Below are positions 35,374-44,503 of a DNA stretch of 64,000 nucleotides, piece by piece. A program made the translations under genes and the position numbers. Positions within the stretch are counted from its first letter, which is position 1; every line of letters begins with the position of its first letter. Below the pieces are notes generated by a model. It did not search any database and was not told the origin of the DNA. It was given only the letters and a program-made list of their open reading frames with translations. This DNA is from Thiospirochaeta perfilievii (GTDB lineage Bacteria > Spirochaetota > Spirochaetia > DSM-2461), in assembly GCF_008329945.1 (NCBI RefSeq), contig NZ_CP035807.1, positions 2,356,001 to 2,420,000 of the forward strand, given 5' to 3'.

Positions 35374-37416
35374 ATGAGTGAGTGGAAGGAAAGCCATGTC
35401 GGAAAATTTCCAAGCTATTGGGATTATTGTTACCTTAAAGATATATGTACAAAAATTGGTAGTGGTGCAACTCCTAGAGGTGGTAAAGAAGCCTACCATA
35501 AATCTGGAATATCTTTAATACGGAGTCAAAATGTATTAGATTTTACTTTCTCACATTCAGGATTAGCATTTATAGATAAGAAACAGGCAGATGAATTATC
35601 AAATGTTGAAGTATTTGAAAATGATGTTCTACTTAACATCACAGGTGATTCAGTTGCAAGAGTTTGCCAACCAGATAAAGAAATATTACCAGCTAGAGTA
35701 AATCAGCATGTTATGATAATAAGACCAGATATTTCTAGATTAAATCATAAATTCTTAAAGTACTCTTTAGTAAGCAATAGATATAAAAACTATCTATTAA
35801 ATTATGCTTCATCTGGTGCAACGAGGAAAGCAATTACAAAAACTATGGTTGAAGAAATAGAAATATTTTTCCCAGAGATCACTGAACAACAAAAAATAGC
35901 ATCAATCCTATCATCCCTAGATGACAAAATAGAACTAAATAACCAAATTAATGAAACATTGGAAGAGATGGCACAAACTCTATTTAAAAGATGGTTTGTT
36001 GATTTTGAATTCCCTAATGAGGACGGATTCCCATATAAATCATCAGGTGGTGAAATGGTTCCAAGTGAATTAGGAGAAATCCCTAAAGGCTGGGAAGTTG
36101 GTAATTTATCAGATATTTCAGTAATATTTGATTTTATGAGAGTTCCTTTATCAAAAAATGAAAGAGAAAAAAGAAAAGGTCTTTATCCTTATTATGGAGC
36201 AGCCTCGATAGCTGGCTTTGTTGACGATTATCTTTTTGATGGAGATTATATTCTTCTTGGTGAGGATGGAATCTTTTGGTTATTTGGTGGATATGGGCTT
36301 GGTGATTCTTCATCAGTAGGTTTTCTTAATGATTTATGGTGTTTTGATTCAAGTAGTAAAGAATGGTCATGGATTTCCGGTGCTTCTGATGTAAATACTC
36401 CAGGTAAATATGGTTTATCCCAGATTTCATCAGTAACTGACTACCCAGGGGCACGTAAGAATTCATGTGGTTGGGCGGATGATGATGGAAATCTGTGGGT
36501 CTTTGGTGGATATGGGTATGATAGTTCAGGTAATAAAGGCCGATTAAATGATTTATGGAAGTATGAAATAAGCAGTGGTATCTGGACTTGGATGAGTGGA
36601 TCAACTTCTAAGGATTCTCTTGGTTCTGGTCTTGGTGAAAACTCTGAAGAGTTTTCAATGGATTATGTACCTAGTGCTAGAATGGGATCTCATGGGTGGA
36701 TTGATAATGAAGGAGATTTATGGCTTTTTTCAGGATCTGGAAAAGAAAAAAATGTAGATGATATATGGAAGTTTGATGTAAGTAAAAAACAATGGGCTTG
36801 GATGAGAGGGAATTCTGCTGCTCCTATCTATAACAATTTAGGAATAACTTCTAAAGATAGTACACCTGGTGGTTCTCGAGAATCATCTGCTTCTTGGGTG
36901 GATCAAGAAGGAAATCTGTGGATTTTTGGCGGAGGAAACAGAAATGATTTATGGAAGTTAGATAAAGATTCATTAAATTGGACTTGGAAGGGAGGCTCTT
37001 CAGAAACCTATAGCGGAGGATCGTATTCCGATCTTGGACTTTACAATTCAGATAATATGCCTCACTCCATGAATGATTCATCAAGTTGGGTTGATTTAGA
37101 AGGGAAATTATGGCTTTTTGGTGGTCATTTTACTTCACGTATTGGTGGAAGTCAATATTATTACAATACACTTTGGTGTTATGATATCAGCATAAATCAA
37201 TGGGCTTTAATTAAGAATGATGGTAGAGGCAGTGCTGGAACATCTCCTGGTACTTATGGAACATTAGGTGTATCTTCTGTAGATAATTTACCTAGTGGAA
37301 GGTCTAATGGAGCAAGTTGGGCAGACTCAACAGGTAAGTTATGGTTTTGGGGTGGAGTTAATGGAAATTGGTTAAATATGTATAAGCACAATGATATGTG
37401 GATGTTTGAGCATTAA
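35374..37416 (+). CDS. Chimeric protein: HsdS specificity subunit fused to Kelch propeller
   Basis: A 680-residue open frame. Residues 1-298 are a type I specificity subunit: first target-recognition domain (HVGKFPSYWDYCYLKDI to ITKTMVEEIEIFFPE), central conserved helix (EQQKIASILSSLDDKIELNNQINETLEEMAQTLFKRWF, described), then the first half of the second recognition domain, ending DGDYILLGEDG. At about 36262-36273 it changes without break into six Kelch-type repeats (WLFGGYG, NLWVFGGYG, DLWLFSGSG, NLWIFGGG, KLWLFGGH, KLWFWGGV), about 70 residues each, as in secreted bacterial Kelch proteins. The Kelch part has lost its signal peptide. A deletion joining hsdS to a Kelch gene within GATGGA-like microhomology is the simplest origin. 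Confidence 0.85.
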   Translation: MSEWKESHVGKFPSYWDYCYLKDICTKIGSGATPRGGKEAYHKSGISLIRSQNVLDFTFSHSGLAFIDKKQADELSNVEVFENDVLLNITGDSVARVCQPDKEILPARVNQHVMIIRPDISRLNHKFLKYSLVSNRYKNYLLNYASSGATRKAITKTMVEEIEIFFPEITEQQKIASILSSLDDKIELNNQINETLEEMAQTLFKRWFVDFEFPNEDGFPYKSSGGEMVPSELGEIPKGWEVGNLSDISVIFDFMRVPLSKNEREKRKGLYPYYGAASIAGFVDDYLFDGDYILLGEDGIFWLFGGYGLGDSSSVGFLNDLWCFDSSSKEWSWISGASDVNTPGKYGLSQISSVTDYPGARKNSCGWADDDGNLWVFGGYGYDSSGNKGRLNDLWKYEISSGIWTWMSGSTSKDSLGSGLGENSEEFSMDYVPSARMGSHGWIDNEGDLWLFSGSGKEKNVDDIWKFDVSKKQWAWMRGNSAAPIYNNLGITSKDSTPGGSRESSASWVDQEGNLWIFGGGNRNDLWKLDKDSLNWTWKGGSSETYSGGSYSDLGLYNSDNMPHSMNDSSSWVDLEGKLWLFGGHFTSRIGGSQYYYNTLWCYDISINQWALIKNDGRGSAGTSPGTYGTLGVSSVDNLPSGRSNGASWADSTGKLWFWGGVNGNWLNMYKHNDMWMFEH

Positions 37417-37528
37417 TAACTTATTTATTTGTAACCACTCAGCTATATTACAAATAATATCCTATAATTTTTATAAAAACTATCTAAAGACCTTTTATAA
37501 TTTCTGAATTAAGTTTATAAAATAATAG

Positions 37529-38004
37529 ATGGGACAAGAAAAGATTCAGAAAGTTACAATAACTAGTGAACAGACTAGAGAGGCATATGATCAAGGACCT
37601 GATGCTGTTGAGGCTCTCGTATTTTCTCTAGTAGATACCATCGATGTGTTAATTGATAAAGTTGAAGATCAGAGTATAAGAATAATAAAGCTTGAAGATC
37701 AGTTTAATAAAAATAGTCGTAATAGTAGTAAACCTCCATCAACAGATTCTCCATTCAAGAATAAGGATAAAAAGAAAAAAACTCAAAATCCTGTACAAAA
37801 AAGAAGCGTAAAGGTTCGACTCTAAATCAGATGTCTGATTCTGATAAGTTAATCTTATGTAAAGTTGATTTTTGTGAACACTGCCATAAGTATATATCAA
37901 ATGTTAAAATCAAAGATATTGATAAACGACAAGTGACAGATATTCCTCCTGTGAAGGCTTTTACTACAGAATATCATGGTGTGATAACAGAATGCCCACA
38001 TTGA
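37529..38004 (+). mobile_element. IS66-type transposase remnant
   Basis: The first 98 codons match the N-terminal coiled coil of the IS66 TnpC transposase, including NSRNSSKPPSTDSPFK. In an A6 run (37797-37802) the frame slips by one, and the zinc-binding domain continues (KKRKGSTLNQMSDSDK, CEHCHKY, RQVTDIPPV) until CPH at 38001, where the element is cut just before the second cysteine pair is complete. The DDE core is absent, so it cannot move by itself. Confidence 0.85.
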
Positions 38005-38134
38005 GAAAGGAGTATATGTATTCACCTTTTCTCAAAAGTCCATTTTAGCCTTTTTTAGGACTGATTTTTAATGTAGAAAGTTTAACCAATATCATCCCTG
38101 ATTATTAGAAGACTTTCTACATTTAAACCTAGTG

Positions 38135-38974
38135 TTAATTTAAATCTTCTAATTTTACCTCTGGCATACTTTCCATATCTTTCATTGATACACTTAAAGC
38201 AAATTTACCATCTGGTAATGTTTCAGTAGTCATCTCTCCAATAAACATTTCTATGAATGGTTGCAAGTCTTCTATATAATCATTCATATTCAGTTTGAAA
38301 TTTAAAGGTGTAAAACTTTCTAATGATTGATCTATATTAAATGAAGCATTAATTCTAAAATCAATCCAGTTCGTAGCTAAATCCAAAGAATCAATTGTAA
38401 TAGTACTATCATCTTTTCCAGCGTCTAGAGCTAATTTATTTATAGCCCAGTTCTCTTGGTTCCCTATAAATGAAACTTCTCCTAAAAACATATAAGCCAT
38501 CATAGTTAAGCTTTGCCTAATTTCTTGATCAGCTTCATATTTAAATCCTTCAAAGTTAAGACTTACTTTTTTAAATATATCCATTAGAGCAATATAACCG
38601 AGTTCATCATAATCTTTCTCTAAATCAGATGCTTTAATATTACCATCTATACCCATTGAAAAATCGTCAAAACTCATTACACCAATAGCTGATGTAAAAA
38701 TAACATTATTGTTTTTTAACTCTATCTTCTCTATTAAAAAGTCATCATCAGTTGGTGCAGCATCCATATCAAATATTTTAGTATTAATTTTTCCCTTAAA
38801 AACAATAGACATGTCACCCTGTTCAAGTTTAGTACCATCAGATTTACTGGTAAAATTCATCCCTTTAATATTCACTTTTAAATCAGAAATTATTGAATTA
38901 TTAGGATCCTTTGCTAAACTCAATGCTTCACTCATAGGTAATTTTATTTCAAGAGAACTAACTTTTATATCCAT
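38135..38974 (-). CDS. Hypothetical protein, probably 5'-truncated at an IS end
   Basis: 279 residues, not assigned to a family; long stretches of alternating hydrophobic residues (VSLNFEGFKYEADQ, LDLATNWIDFRINASFNI) recall AsmA- or DUF945-type beta-rich envelope proteins. There is no signal peptide, no ribosome-binding site, and its apparent start lies 20 bases from the end of the IS3 element, so the true N-terminus was probably lost. An inverted repeat AATGTAGAAAGT / ACTTTCTACATT (38070-38123) lies downstream and may be its terminator. Confidence 0.5.
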   Translation of the reverse strand: MDIKVSSLEIKLPMSEALSLAKDPNNSIISDLKVNIKGMNFTSKSDGTKLEQGDMSIVFKGKINTKIFDMDAAPTDDDFLIEKIELKNNNVIFTSAIGVMSFDDFSMGIDGNIKASDLEKDYDELGYIALMDIFKKVSLNFEGFKYEADQEIRQSLTMMAYMFLGEVSFIGNQENWAINKLALDAGKDDSTITIDSLDLATNWIDFRINASFNIDQSLESFTPLNFKLNMNDYIEDLQPFIEMFIGEMTTETLPDGKFALSVSMKDMESMPEVKLEDLN

Positions 38975-39023
38975 TTTGAATTATTCAATATCAGTGCAGT
39001 CATAAATACCTAAAATTTAATAT

Positions 39024-39860
39024 TTATGCAGCTGTAAGTTTCTCCGTAATCATCTCCCTAAATACAGTTGGAGGAAATCCACCTTCATTTACAGTACAAA
39101 TCCTTTGACGATTATAATATGTCATCACATATCTCCAGACTATAGTTTTTACTTCCTCTCTTTTCAACTTTTTAGTATTAATCTTATATACTTTCTCTTT
39201 TTTTAGAGTTGCAAAAAAACTTTCCATACGACTGTTATCATAGCATTTACCTACATCACTCATACTCTGAATAGCTTTAAATCCCCCAAGCGTATTTTTA
39301 TATTTTTCACTTGTATACTGCGATCCAGCATCACTATGGATGATGACTCCATTCCCTGGATTTCTTAACTTATATGCCTCCTTGACTGCATTTATACATA
39401 ATTCTTTTCTCATATGACTATCCATAGCTAGACTTATTATTTCTCCTCCAAAACAGTCAAATATTGGAGCTACATACAACTTTCCATCAGAGCAAGGTAT
39501 TTCTGTAATATCAGTCAACCACTTCTCGTTTGGTTTAGAAGCTGTAAAATCCCTTTTGATAACATTATCCGGTCTATTTGCTTTTTTATCAGATTTTGTA
39601 AGTCCATTAGGGCTTCTTCTACTCTTATGAAGAAGATTTCCCTTCCTCATTGCTCTAATTACAGTTGATCTGGAACATTTTATTATACCTTTTTGCTTCA
39701 AAGCTAACTGCATCCTCTCGATTCCATAATTCTCATTATCTGGATGTTCATCTAAAATCTCATGCATTTGGACCAGAAGAAGTTGCCATGCTTTAGGACG
39801 GTTTCTATTCCTTTTCCATTTATAAAAACCCGTCTCACTGACATTTAGAGATTTGCACAT
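39024..39860 (-). CDS. IS3-family transposase OrfB (A)
   Basis: A 278-residue rve integrase-fold transposase. DDE residues are visible in WLTDITE, HSDAGSQY and SRMESFF. The frame is open upstream of this ATG back to the end of orfA (residues RPEEVTKKEIFAYIKDQS), in phase -1, so the active OrfAB is probably made by -1 slippage on the T7 run (39945-39951 complement) within the last codons of orfA. Confidence 0.9.
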   Translation of the reverse strand: MCKSLNVSETGFYKWKRNRNRPKAWQLLLVQMHEILDEHPDNENYGIERMQLALKQKGIIKCSRSTVIRAMRKGNLLHKSRRSPNGLTKSDKKANRPDNVIKRDFTASKPNEKWLTDITEIPCSDGKLYVAPIFDCFGGEIISLAMDSHMRKELCINAVKEAYKLRNPGNGVIIHSDAGSQYTSEKYKNTLGGFKAIQSMSDVGKCYDNSRMESFFATLKKEKVYKINTKKLKREEVKTIVWRYVMTYYNRQRICTVNEGGFPPTVFREMITEKLTAA

Positions 39861-39925
39861 TTTTATAACTGGTATTGATTCTTCAACACTTTGATCTTTT
39901 ATATATGCAAAAATCTCTTTTTTTG

Positions 39926-40201
39926 TTACTTCTTCCGGTCTTTGGCAAAAAAACCAAGAGCATCCTTTAAAATTTCATTAGCTTGCTTTAGCTCTTGAAT
40001 CTCTTTTTGCATTTTTAGTTCTCTATCTGTCATTGGAGTTGTATCTTTTTGAACTACATTTATACTCTTTTTACTCCTGTTCCTTCTCCAACCTGAAAGT
40101 GTGCTATACTTTACTCCAAGTTGATCTGAAGCTTTTTTTAATCCTATTTCATCAGATAATTTTAGAGCCTGATCTTTAAATTCTTTACTGTACGTTGTCA
40201 T
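39926..40201 (-). CDS. IS3-family transposase OrfA (A)
   Basis: A 91-residue helix-turn-helix protein (KEFKDQALKLSDEIGLKKASDQLGVKYSTLSGWRR, HTH_Tnp_1 type) with a leucine-zipper-like tail. It ends FFAKDRKK, where the T7 slippery run lies five codons before the stop. Confidence 0.88.
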   Translation of the reverse strand: MTTYSKEFKDQALKLSDEIGLKKASDQLGVKYSTLSGWRRNRSKKSINVVQKDTTPMTDRELKMQKEIQELKQANEILKDALGFFAKDRKK

Positions 40202-40241
40202 TTATACCCCTTTATATTTTTTCGGATATTTTAGACTGCAC

Positions 40242-41525
40242 TTTTATAATAATCCTCCAGGTTCAAAAGGTCAAAAAATGGGTACTTGTGGCAAAGATGA
40301 AGTTCTTGCTAGATTACAGGATACAATGGTATTTGGGTTAAAGGGTATGGCTGCATATAGGTATCATGCTGACGAATTAGGGGCTCATGTAAAAGATATT
40401 GATGATGTAACTACAAAAGCGTTATATTTCGGTATTACAAACGCAAATTTTAACTTTGATGATCATATATCTATGCTAATGGAGATTGGAAGAGCTGGAA
40501 CTAAATGTATGCAAATATTAGGAGATGCTCATCATAAAGCTTATGGGACGCCTATACCTAAACAGGTCACTAATAATAAAGCTGAAGGGAAATGCATTCT
40601 TGTTTCTGGGCATAACCTCACTATGCTTAAAAAACTACTTATAGCAACTGAAGGTAAGGGAATTAACGTTTATACTCACTCAGAAATGTTACCCGCACAT
40701 GGATATCCTGAACTTTTTAAATTTACTCATTTAAAAGGTAATATTGGTGGAGCTTGGCACGATCAAAAAAAATTATACGAGAAGTGGAATGGAACAATTA
40801 TTATGAATACAAATTGTATCCAAACACCTCCAAAATCTTCTACATACCTAGATAGATTTTATGGTTACTCAATTCCTGGTGTGGAGGGAATTAAAAAAAT
40901 TGAAAATGATGATTTTACAAAAGTAATCGAACAAACTTTATCATTAGCTGATGCAGAAGGTTTTAATTCCGATGAAACTTTAATGACTGGACATAGTTTT
41001 AAAACAATTTTAACATTAGCTCCTCAGATCCTTGATGCTGTTAAATCAGGTAAAATAAAAGAATTTTTTGTAATAGCAGGTTGCGATGCACCAGGTAAAG
41101 ATGGGGAATACTTTAGAGAGTTAGCTTCCAGACTTCCTAATACTACTGTTCTATTGACTTCGAGCTGTGGTAAATTTAGATTTAACGATATAGATTTTGG
41201 AGTAGTCCCAGGAACTGAAATTCCTAGGTATCTTGATCTTGGTCAATGTAATGATAGTTATGGTGCAGTTGAGATTGCATTAGCATTAAGTGATGCACTT
41301 GATACACCAGTAAATGAACTTCCATTAAATATACAATTAATGTGGATGGAGCAGAAAGCAGTAATAATACTCCTAGCTCTCTTTAGTTTAGGTATTCAGA
41401 ATATTAAAATTGGGCCAAAACCTGCGCAATTCTTTAATGATGATATAATTAATTTTCTAGTTGAACAGTTTAACATTAGCTATACAACTAATGTTGATGA
41501 TGATTGGGGTAATCACCTCAAATAG
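40242..41525 (+). pseudogene. hcp: Hybrid-cluster protein (hydroxylamine reductase), 5' end lost
   Basis: Hcp reduces hydroxylamine or nitric oxide with a hybrid 4Fe-2S-2O cluster. All hybrid-cluster ligands are visible: His in SGHNLT, Glu in THSEMLPAH, Cys in NTNCIQTP, Cys in AGCDAPG, Cys in SSCGKFRF, Cys in LGQCNDSYG, Glu and Lys in WMEQKAV. The normal N-terminus with the CxxC half of the second cluster is missing: the frame is open right to the IS end at 40241, and only the GTCGKDE end of that region remains. The ATG at 40278 could allow a shortened product, but without the N-terminal cluster it would probably be inactive. Confidence 0.88.
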
Positions 41526-41536
41526 TGTATAGATCT

Positions 41537-41568
41537 AATAACCAGCTATTTTAATAGTTGGTTATTTT
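41537..41568 (+). terminator. Terminator of hcp
   Basis: AATAACCAGCTATT (41537-41550) pairs with AATAGTTGGTTATT (41553-41566) with one wobble, followed by TT. It starts 12 bases after the hcp stop. Confidence 0.75.
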
Positions 41569-41626
41569 AAAGCCTGAATAACTTAATTAGAGAATGTAAG
41601 AAATTCTGTGTAACTGCCAATATTCA

Positions 41627-41710
41627 TTAGAACCGATCTTCATACTCAATTAGGAATCTATTCATAGCAGATCCACCATTTCTAATCGGCATCGTTCCAC
41701 TTCATACAGC
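41627..41710 (-). mobile_element. C-terminal remnant of an IS256/Mutator-type transposase
   Basis: On the minus strand a short frame reads MPIRNGGSAMNRFLIEYEDR and then Phe-stop, resembling the end of Mutator-family transposases (W..PI.NW..a.NqF.I.fe.R). A stop lies a few codons upstream and IS3 element B begins at 41718, so only about 28 codons survive. Confidence 0.5.
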
Positions 41711-41744
41711 CAAGTATTGAAATTCCCCTAGTTCTATAGACACA

Positions 41745-42557
41745 CTAACTTACATTTAATTTCTTTTCAAATTCATTTGGACTTATTCGACCTAAATAAT
41801 CATGTCGTCTTTTAGGGTTATAGAAGAATTCTATATAATCAAATAATGAAGATCTAGCTTCATCTATAGTTTTATATGTTTTAACTCTCTTTACTCTATC
41901 CTTCTTTAAAGAATTAAAAAACGATTCAACAACGGAATTATCCCAACAATTTCCTCTTCGACTCATGCTTCTTTTTAGGTTATGATCCTTACAAAATCTT
42001 ATCCATAAATCAGACCCAAATTGGGATCCTTGATCTGTGTGTATTAGAACTTCCCCACTTGGTTGACGCCTCCAGATTGCCATCAACAATGCATCAAGAA
42101 CTAATTCTACTCTCATATTGTTTTTAACAGACCAACCAACTACTTTTCTTGAGTATAAATCTACAACTACAGCTAAATATGCAAAACCTTGTAAAGTCCT
42201 AATATAGGTAATATCTGTTACCCATTTTTGATTGGGTTTAGTACAGTTAAATTCTCTATTTAAATGATTTTCAGCTACATTAGATGTTACTCCTAAAGAG
42301 TGTTTATGTTTGGATGTTGGGATTAAACCTTTAATGCCTTCTAATTTCATTAATCTTGCAATTCTATTCTCACCAATGGTGATCGCTGCTTCTTTAAAAT
42401 CCTTAAATATTCTTGGAGAACCGTAAGACTCTTCACTTTCTACCCAATAATGTCTAATTTGTTTTATAAATTCCTGGTCTTCTTTTGCTCTATTTGATGC
42501 TGGATTCTTTAACCATGCATAGTAGCCACTTCTATGAAGATTCAAAACTCTACACAT
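41745..42557 (-). CDS. IS3-family transposase OrfB (B)
   Basis: A 270-residue transposase with N-terminal HTH_21 region (YGSPRIFKDFKEAAITIGENRIARLM) and rve core. DDE residues are in WVTDITY, IHTDQGSQF and NSVVESFF. The frame is open upstream (VKYIFIKEHKVEFKVIT) in phase -1 to orfA; slippage on A6G (42638-42644 complement) would give the fused OrfAB. Confidence 0.92.
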   Translation of the reverse strand: MCRVLNLHRSGYYAWLKNPASNRAKEDQEFIKQIRHYWVESEESYGSPRIFKDFKEAAITIGENRIARLMKLEGIKGLIPTSKHKHSLGVTSNVAENHLNREFNCTKPNQKWVTDITYIRTLQGFAYLAVVVDLYSRKVVGWSVKNNMRVELVLDALLMAIWRRQPSGEVLIHTDQGSQFGSDLWIRFCKDHNLKRSMSRRGNCWDNSVVESFFNSLKKDRVKRVKTYKTIDEARSSLFDYIEFFYNPKRRHDYLGRISPNEFEKKLNVS

Positions 42558-42604
42558 AGTTATAACTTTAAACTCAACCTTATGTTCTTTAATAAAAATG
42601 TACT

Positions 42605-42886
42605 TTACTCTGGGTTGTTCGCGAAGTACATTGCGGCCTTTTTTAATATATCACGCTCTTCCTCAGCTCTTTTTAGCTTAGACTTTAATCTAGCTATTTC
42701 CGCATCTTTATCAATTTGTTTTGAATTCCCATGTGGTCTATCTTTACCAAACTCTTTTATCCATCTAAATAAACTTGCTTGAGATATCCCTAAATTCTCC
42801 ATTACTGATGCTTGGGAGTAACCTCTATCAACTACTTGCTTGACTGCTTCTTTCTTAAACTCTTCTGTGTATCTTTTTCTCTTCAT
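42605..42886 (-). CDS. IS3-family transposase OrfA (B)
   Basis: A 93-residue helix-turn-helix protein (KRYTEEFKKEAVKQVVDRGYSQASV, then LGISQASLFRWIKEF) with a coiled-coil tail (IARLKSKLKRAEEERDILKKAAMYF). The AAAAAAG slippery site lies at the ILKKA codons, the normal place in this family. Confidence 0.92.
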   Translation of the reverse strand: MKRKRYTEEFKKEAVKQVVDRGYSQASVMENLGISQASLFRWIKEFGKDRPHGNSKQIDKDAEIARLKSKLKRAEEERDILKKAAMYFANNPE

Positions 42887-42932
42887 TCTAATTCCTCTTT
42901 TGATAATATATCAAATAATGATGCCTACCAAA

Positions 42933-43214
42933 CTAGGGGACTTTCATAACAGACTCTCTCTCAATTAAAGATTTTTGATAAGCTTCTTTCGCAATCCTCT
43001 CAGCTTCATATTTAACTCTTGTTTTAGTTGATATCTCAGTCCTCGGTCCTGTTGATAATACATATCTCCAATATCTGTGATGCTTATTAGGCTTTTTCAT
43101 TTTGTAAGGTAATTTATGTCTTCCCAATGTGTGCTCCTTAGAACCTATTTTATTGTTAAATATGCTTTCAGGGAGCGGGGGATATTTTGTATTTGGAAAA
43201 GTTTCTATATACAT
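42933..43214 (-). pseudogene. Integrase-like N-terminal fragment cut by IS element B
   Basis: 93 codons, of which the last four (MKVP) belong to the end of the IS. The text HHRYWRYVLSTGPRTEISTKTRVKYEAERIAKEAYQ resembles the arm-binding N-terminus of tyrosine recombinases (YYRY....G.R...STGtk.K.eA...A), but no catalytic domain follows. It may instead be an unrelated basic protein. It lies about 1.1 kb from a tRNA gene, a common integrase target. Confidence 0.4.
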
Positions 43215-43261
43215 AAAAAATATTCAATTATCTAAATTAGGAATATAATTTGGTAATTTTA

Positions 43262-44112
43262 TTAATCTTCTCCCCAACCAATGGTTACACTTAATCCTCT
43301 ATTAGGATCATCAATAACGTTAATTTCTCCTTGAAAGTAAGGTTGCATTGTATAGTAAGCTTCGTTGATTGTTGAAATATTTAGATCTAATTCCCAGTAA
43401 CTATTACAAAAAGAACTAAGGGTTGATGATATATCATAATCATCATCATTTAGCTTTAACATACTTGAAGTATTCATTATATGTAAGGTATATTCGCCTG
43501 ATGTTATTGGACTATCTATTACAGTAGATGCTGTAAATGTATTTTCTGATCTAGAGAAATCTATTGAATAATAAGTATTGTTATCTAAATAATATTTACT
43601 ATACAATGTTGAGCCAGTATTAAAGTCAATAACTGATATAGGAAGAGTTATTTCATGTGTCACAGTAAAAGTCGTTCCTGTAAGTATATCATCGGTTGGC
43701 CAATTAGTAGTTATTTGATATGTATTAATCTCAACATCAACTGTTGTTATTTGAGCTGCTTCTACTAAAACTGATTCAGCTTCTCCTAGAGCATAGATGT
43801 AAGGATAATCACCTGCTAATACTAGCACATCATAATTCCCTACGGGTACAGATAATTGATGAGGACCTTCTTCTGTTAATCGTCCAGAAGCTACATTAGT
43901 ACTTGAATTGTAAACTATTATTTCATAGTCATAAGTATATTCTGATAAATCAGAGTTAACCCATGATCTACTTGAACTAGTAGGAATAGATACTGAAACT
44001 AAACCATAATTTTCATCATTTGTAGGATTGTTTTCTAAATTATTTTTATCATATAAATTACACCCTAAAAATGTAAAAAAGATGATTAAATTACTATAGG
44101 TTTATTACTCAT
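43262..44112 (-). pseudogene. Lipoprotein with frameshift in its signal peptide
   Basis: GAGG and ATG at 44112 open MSNK, then a one-base slip near 44098 is needed to reach SNLIIFFTFLGC, a lipobox whose cysteine would be lipidated, followed by about 270 codons open to 43262. Without the slip the only start in phase is an internal GTG at 43828. The mature part (LVSVSIPTSSSRSW, VPVGNYDVLVLAGDYPY) looks like a surface lipoprotein of beta-sandwich type; no family is recognised. Confidence 0.65.
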
Positions 44113-44308
44113 GTTTAACCTCACTTTATAATACTATTATTAATATGAAAACTTTGCGATAATTTTTTTTGTAAATAGAAACTTTTCCAAAAACAATTAT
44201 AAAAAAAAGGCGTCAATATCGGCGTCAGTAGTATATTTAATAGTATGAAGATTGTAAAAAAGATGAGTTGGAAATGTTCTAAACCCTTGCATTGTAAAAG
44301 GATATAAA

Positions 44309-44335
44309 AAAAGCACCCTCAGTTGAAAGGTGCTT
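44309..44335 (-). terminator. Terminator of the tRNA gene
   Basis: AAAGCACC / GGTGCTTT arms with an 11-base loop and, read on the minus strand, a trailing run of seven T. It begins seven bases after the tRNA 3' end. Confidence 0.85.
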
Positions 44336-44341
44336 TAAAAG

Positions 44342-44415
44342 TGGGCCCACTTGGACTTGAACCAAGGACAACCTGATTATGAGTCAGGGACTCTAACCAA
44401 CTGAGCTATAGGCCC
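44342..44415 (-). tRNA. tRNA with CAT anticodon (Ile2 or Met)
   Basis: A 74-base cloverleaf on the minus strand: acceptor GGGCCTA / TGGGCCC, D-loop AGCTCAGTTGGTTAGAG, anticodon stem CCTGA / TCAGG with loop CTCATAA (anticodon CAT) and T-arm GGTTCAAGTCC. CCA is not encoded. CAT can be elongator Met or the Ile2 tRNA modified to lysidine. The C4-G69 and C5-G68 acceptor pairs agree with known TilS recognition, so I lean to Ile2. It is not an initiator (first pair G-C). Confidence 0.9.
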
Positions 44416-44503
44416 GCGCATTTAGTAATATATAGAAAGGACCCATTTGTGTCAATAAGGGAGGAATATTAATTTCCGAGCAAGGGAGGAATTAATATAT
44501 CCG

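Larger units (their letters stand above)
38994..40241 (-). mobile_element. IS3-family insertion sequence A
   Basis: About 1,248 bases. Ends carry the inverted repeat GTGCAGTC (38994-39001 and 40234-40241 complement), extended imperfectly inward (TGCAGTCATAAATACC against TGCAGTCTAAAATATCC). Two overlapping-phase genes, orfA and orfB, lie on the minus strand. I see no direct target duplication at the ends, which suggests that flanking DNA was rearranged after insertion: both neighbours, the 38135 gene and hcp, lack their 5' ends. Confidence 0.8.
41718..42946 (-). mobile_element. IS3-family insertion sequence B
   Basis: 1,229 bases with inverted ends TGAAATTCCCCTAGTT (41718-41733) and its near-complement at 42931-42946 (one difference). 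orfA and orfB on the minus strand are both intact. No obvious short target repeat (left flank AGTAT, right flank TAACA). It interrupts the integrase-like gene at its right end and an IS256-type remnant at its left. It is not closely similar to element A. Confidence 0.85.

Noticed and set aside
38070-38123. Inverted repeat AATGTAGAAAGT / ACTTTCTACATT as an IS66 end
   Set aside because: The spacing and the coding remnant do not fit an IS66 terminus; it is more simply a terminator-like hairpin downstream of the minus-strand gene.
44200-44250. GGCGTCA direct repeats as an integron or phage site
   Set aside because: Only two copies about ten bases apart, with no partner elsewhere.
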